Assembly (NCBI GenBank): GCA_902766515.1
Contig: CACXEB010000281.1
Coordinates: 1-18,790 of the forward strand
Direction: 5' to 3'
Length of the DNA: 18,790 bases
Origin: an uncultured Eubacteriales bacterium
Lineage (GTDB): Bacteria; Bacillota_A; Clostridia; Christensenellales; Aristaeellaceae
The notes beneath the pieces are model-generated. The model ran no database searches. It saw only the letters and a list, made by a program, of their open reading frames with translations, and was not told where the DNA came from. Positions 16,992 through 18,790 of the stretch are shown in pieces (position 1 is the first letter of the stretch; every line of letters begins with the position of its first letter). A program made the position numbers and the translations under genes.

Positions 16992-17846
16992 TCAGGCGGT
17001 GGCTTCGTGCTTGTAGATGCCCTTGACCTTCTGGCCGTACACGTCGGCAATGCCGCAGACGCGGTAGCCGAACTTCCAGGCGTCCGCGGTCTGGTTCTGT
17101 TCGGGGGTGATGACCTTCGGGGCCACATGCTTGTTGTACTGGATGACGGCCGGCTTGTGGATGACCAGGAAGTTCAGGTTCCTGCCGCTGGAGCTGGTCT
17201 TCGTGTAGCCGTTGGTGCTCAGGGTGATCATGTTGTAGAAGCGGGTCTGGGGCACGCGGATGATCTGCTCGAAACGGCCGAGCACCGCGCGGCTGGCGGT
17301 GGTGTCCATGTCCTCGACCATGCCGTAGAGGGCGGGGGTGATGAACAGGTAGCGCTCGGTGAACGGCACTTCCGCGTCGTCCATGGCGCTGGCGGCGGTC
17401 CGCAGGGCGGCGACCACTTCCGCGCCGGTCGTCAGGTCGGCGGGCGTCGCCGCGCCGATGCCGTTCTTGAGCGCGTACTGGGAGAAGCGGTAGGCGTCGA
17501 TTTCCGGGGCGACCTGGGTGCGGATGAACTCGCCCGCCAGGCGGCCGAAGGCCACGCCCGCGGTCTCCATGTTGTCGACCGTATCCACGGTGAAGAGGCG
17601 GCCGCGGTTGTATTCGCACTTGAAGGTTTCGTTGGTCAGGGTGACGTCGCCGGCGCTGTAGCCGGTGCCGCGGTTGTAGTTGGCCAGGCCCTGGGTGGAC
17701 ATGACCGGCACGACGATCTCGTCAGCGGACGCGCCTTCGCCCATCATTTCGGCGGGGCCGTCCAGGACGCTGGTGAGGGAAGCCAGCTTGTAGACTTCAT
17801 CCAGCAGGGGCACGTATTTCTTGAATCTCGTGATGGTGTTCGCCAT
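16992..17846 (-). CDS. Phage major capsid protein, HK97-like fold (284 aa)
   Basis: The ATG at 17846 has GGAGG 9 nt upstream, 44 nt after the scaffold gene. The 284-aa protein lacks an N-terminal delta/protease region, as expected when a separate scaffold is encoded. Features match short Firmicutes siphophage capsids: an N-terminal RFKKYVPLLDEVYKLASLTS arm, NYNRGTGYSAGDVTLTNETF (E-loop region), a long FGRLAGEFIRTQVAPEIDAYRF spine helix, then RYLFITPALYGMVEDM in the P-domain and a C-terminal KVITPEQNQTADAWKFGYR / VYGQKVKGIYKH stretch. It would self-assemble into the icosahedral head. No frameshift or stop is seen, so the gene looks intact. Confidence 0.85.
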   Translation of the reverse strand: MANTITRFKKYVPLLDEVYKLASLTSVLDGPAEMMGEGASADEIVVPVMSTQGLANYNRGTGYSAGDVTLTNETFKCEYNRGRLFTVDTVDNMETAGVAFGRLAGEFIRTQVAPEIDAYRFSQYALKNGIGAATPADLTTGAEVVAALRTAASAMDDAEVPFTERYLFITPALYGMVEDMDTTASRAVLGRFEQIIRVPQTRFYNMITLSTNGYTKTSSSGRNLNFLVIHKPAVIQYNKHVAPKVITPEQNQTADAWKFGYRVCGIADVYGQKVKGIYKHEATA

Positions 17847-17890
17847 AAATCATTTCCTCCGATTTATAATTCAGTGGTTCGTTCAATCAT

Positions 17891-18256
17891 TCAGCGGACG
17901 GCCAGGCCCATCGCGGCCCGGACATCGTCCATGCCGTCTGCCGGCGCGGCGGCCGGAGCCAGCGGCGGCTCAGCGCCGAGGCGCTCCCGCAGCTGCAGGG
18001 CCAGCGCCTCCGCAAAAGCGGCGGCCAGGGTCTCCAGCGTTTCCGCCGCGCGCTCGTCCGAGCTCAGGTCCAGGCAGCGGATCAGGGATTCCGGCAGATC
18101 GCGTTCCCGCAGCGCCGCAAGAAAGCGGATTTCCCGCTCCCTGAGCGCCAGCGCGCGCTCGCGCTCCTCGATCGCCCGCAACCGTTCTTCCAGGCCATGT
18201 TCCGCAGCGGCCGCCTCCGCGGCCTGTTCAGTGATGTTTTCAATCTGTTCGTTCAT
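17891..18256 (-). CDS. Phage capsid scaffolding protein, DUF4355-like (121 aa)
   Basis: The start at 18256 (MNEQIENITEQAAEAAA) has AAAGGAAA about 7 nt upstream. A longer reading from 18586 would add 110 residues of low-quality sequence encoded by dispersed-repeat DNA and is rejected. The product is almost wholly helical: an acidic, charged coiled-coil (ERLRAIEERERALALREREIRF), then LAALRERDLPESLIRCLDLSSDERAAETLETLAAAF, the characteristic DUF4355 segment in which a helix is followed by LP and a second helix. The tail is Ala/Pro-rich with GMDDVRAAMGL. It lies immediately before the capsid gene, the standard place for a scaffold that templates head assembly and is then removed. At 121 aa it is shorter than most family members. 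Confidence 0.75.
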   Translation of the reverse strand: MNEQIENITEQAAEAAAAEHGLEERLRAIEERERALALREREIRFLAALRERDLPESLIRCLDLSSDERAAETLETLAAAFAEALALQLRERLGAEPPLAPAAAPADGMDDVRAAMGLAVR

Positions 18257-18306
18257 GATGGTTTCCTTTCTTCGTAAGTGATGCGTGATGCACGGGTTTT
18301 TTGTGA

Positions 18307-18356
18307 GTATTCTTTTCCGCTGATTAGATCCTTCGCCCGCTGCGCGGCTCAGGATG
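18307..18356 (+). repeat. Dispersed palindromic-type repeat, copy 1
   Basis: This 50-bp element begins gtattctttt, has the core gatccttcgcccgctgcgcg and ends ctcaggatg. It matches 18739-18788 at 47 of 50 positions. The core, read in reverse as CATCCTGAGC...CGAAGGATC, belongs to a type of short intergenic repeat common in many bacterial genomes. Confidence 0.8.
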
Positions 18357-18471
18357 GGACGGAGGCGGCTGCACCCAGTGGGTGATGAAGGCCGGTGCAG
18401 TCCCAAAAGCATCTCGTGCGCGGTGCGCGAGGCGCTTGCGCCCGCGGTGCGTGCGCGATTCAATGCAGAAC

Positions 18472-18493
18472 AGCCAGCACGATCGTGTTGGCT
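18472..18493. repeat. Imperfect 22-bp palindrome
   Basis: The arms agccagcacga and tcgtgttggct match at 10 of 11 positions, with no loop, centred on GATC at 18481-18484. Weaker complementarity (tcaat / attga) continues outside. Function unknown; it could be a protein-binding site or part of a mobile repeat. Confidence 0.6.
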
Positions 18494-18613
18494 GCGACAA
18501 TGTCGAATTGAGACCAGGCGGGGGTTGGGTTCATAAAGGTTGCAGTTGCAGGCGTTCTGTGTATTTTCACGATTTTCAGAGCACAAATTTGTTCTACAAG
18601 CCTACGCCTGCCT

Positions 18614-18652
18614 GTCATCCTGAACATCCGCGCAGCGGATCGTGAAGGATCT
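18614..18652 (-). repeat. Dispersed repeat, inverted and diverged copy
   Basis: The plus strand reads gtcatcctgaacatccgcgc then agcggatcgtgaaggatct, the reverse-complement sense of the 50-bp repeats. The ends (gtcatcctga, gaaggatct) are conserved, and the middle is replaced by its own small hairpin (tccgc-gca-gcgga). Confidence 0.7.
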
Positions 18653-18738
18653 GTTCTGCAGCAGTTGAAGACAGTCGGATAGCGGCAGTTGGCTGATTAT
18701 ATCAACCCCTTCTGCTTTCGCGGATGCCTCCGATGTCT

Positions 18739-18788
18739 GTATTCTTTTCTGCTGATTGGATCCTTCGCTCGCTGCGCGGCTCAGGATG
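18739..18788 (+). repeat. Dispersed palindromic-type repeat, copy 2
   Basis: Direct copy of 18307-18356 with three substitutions, 432 bp away in the same orientation, at the very end of the window. The two copies bracket the diverged inverted copy and both palindromes. Confidence 0.8.
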
Positions 18789-18790
18789 AC

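Larger units (their letters stand above)
18257..18790. other. Non-coding stretch with dispersed repeats and palindromes, no gene seen
   Basis: About 530 bp without a credible gene. Reading frames here give compositionally odd, Arg/Cys-rich products with no family resemblance. The stretch contains a 50-bp direct repeat pair (18307-18356 and 18739-18788), an inverted relative at 18614-18652, an imperfect 22-bp palindrome at 18472-18493 and a 16-bp AT-cored palindrome at 18580-18595. No portal, MuF or terminase gene, the expected upstream neighbours of the scaffold, is visible here. No clear promoter for the head module was found. Confidence 0.7.

Noticed and set aside
16582..17619. 345-aa reading of the connector frame starting inside the capsid gene
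   Set aside because: The first two thirds overlap the capsid gene out of frame and are Arg/His/Pro-rich. The real start is 16920, supported by GGAGGG and family length.
16926..18281. 451-aa plus-strand open frame over capsid and scaffold
   Set aside because: Pure antisense shadow of two genes recognised by order and motifs.
17891..18586. 231-aa reading of the scaffold gene
   Set aside because: The extra 110 residues come from dispersed-repeat DNA and look non-protein-like; the start at 18256 has its own ribosome-binding site.

Overview
The window reads as chromosomal DNA of an uncultured, fairly GC-rich Bacillota (Clostridia-like gut or rumen bacterium). This is an inference from strong GGAGG ribosome-binding sites, BspA-type leucine-rich repeat giants, WG-repeat/TPR-like secreted proteins and a Firmicutes siphophage-style head cassette. 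No ribosomal or marker gene is present, so the taxonomy is soft. Every supported gene lies on the minus strand, so the biological order runs from right to left.

Right end (about 18790 to 15889). A roughly 530-bp non-coding stretch carries dispersed palindromic repeats. It is followed by a compact five-gene phage head module: DUF4355-like scaffold, HK97-like major capsid protein, gp6-like head-tail connector, head closure protein and tail terminator. The last three genes overlap. The module stops after the tail terminator. No tail tube, tape measure or other tail gene follows, and no portal or MuF gene lies within 530 bp upstream, so it looks like a remnant or an isolated cassette.

Middle (15696 to 2376). 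Two very large secreted repeat proteins follow, each with its own ribosome-binding site and probable promoter. The first (1331 aa) combines a PPC-like domain, Ig-like domains, two BspA lead modules, 20 tandem 23-residue LRR_5 units and three Big_2-like domains. The second (3055 aa) has about seven blocks of BspA-type LRRs, then arrays of cysteine/histidine repeats (CxxCG and GHxW). Neither has a sortase motif or a C-terminal membrane anchor. A 17/18-identical direct repeat at 21-bp spacing abuts the putative -35 of the first.

Left end (2109 to 1). A third secreted repeat protein, cut by the window edge, has TPR-like hairpins on both sides of a WG beta-repeat domain. Between it and the 3055-aa gene lie a perfect 15-bp hairpin, a vestigial copy of the C-terminal end of the 1331-aa gene and a copy of that gene's terminator. 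This indicates that the two giant genes share a duplicated 3' module and that the larger one has lost its original C-terminus.

Taken together, the left two thirds is a cluster of repeat-rich surface or secreted proteins, probably for adhesion or substrate/host binding and evolving by repeat expansion, next to a decayed or partial prophage.
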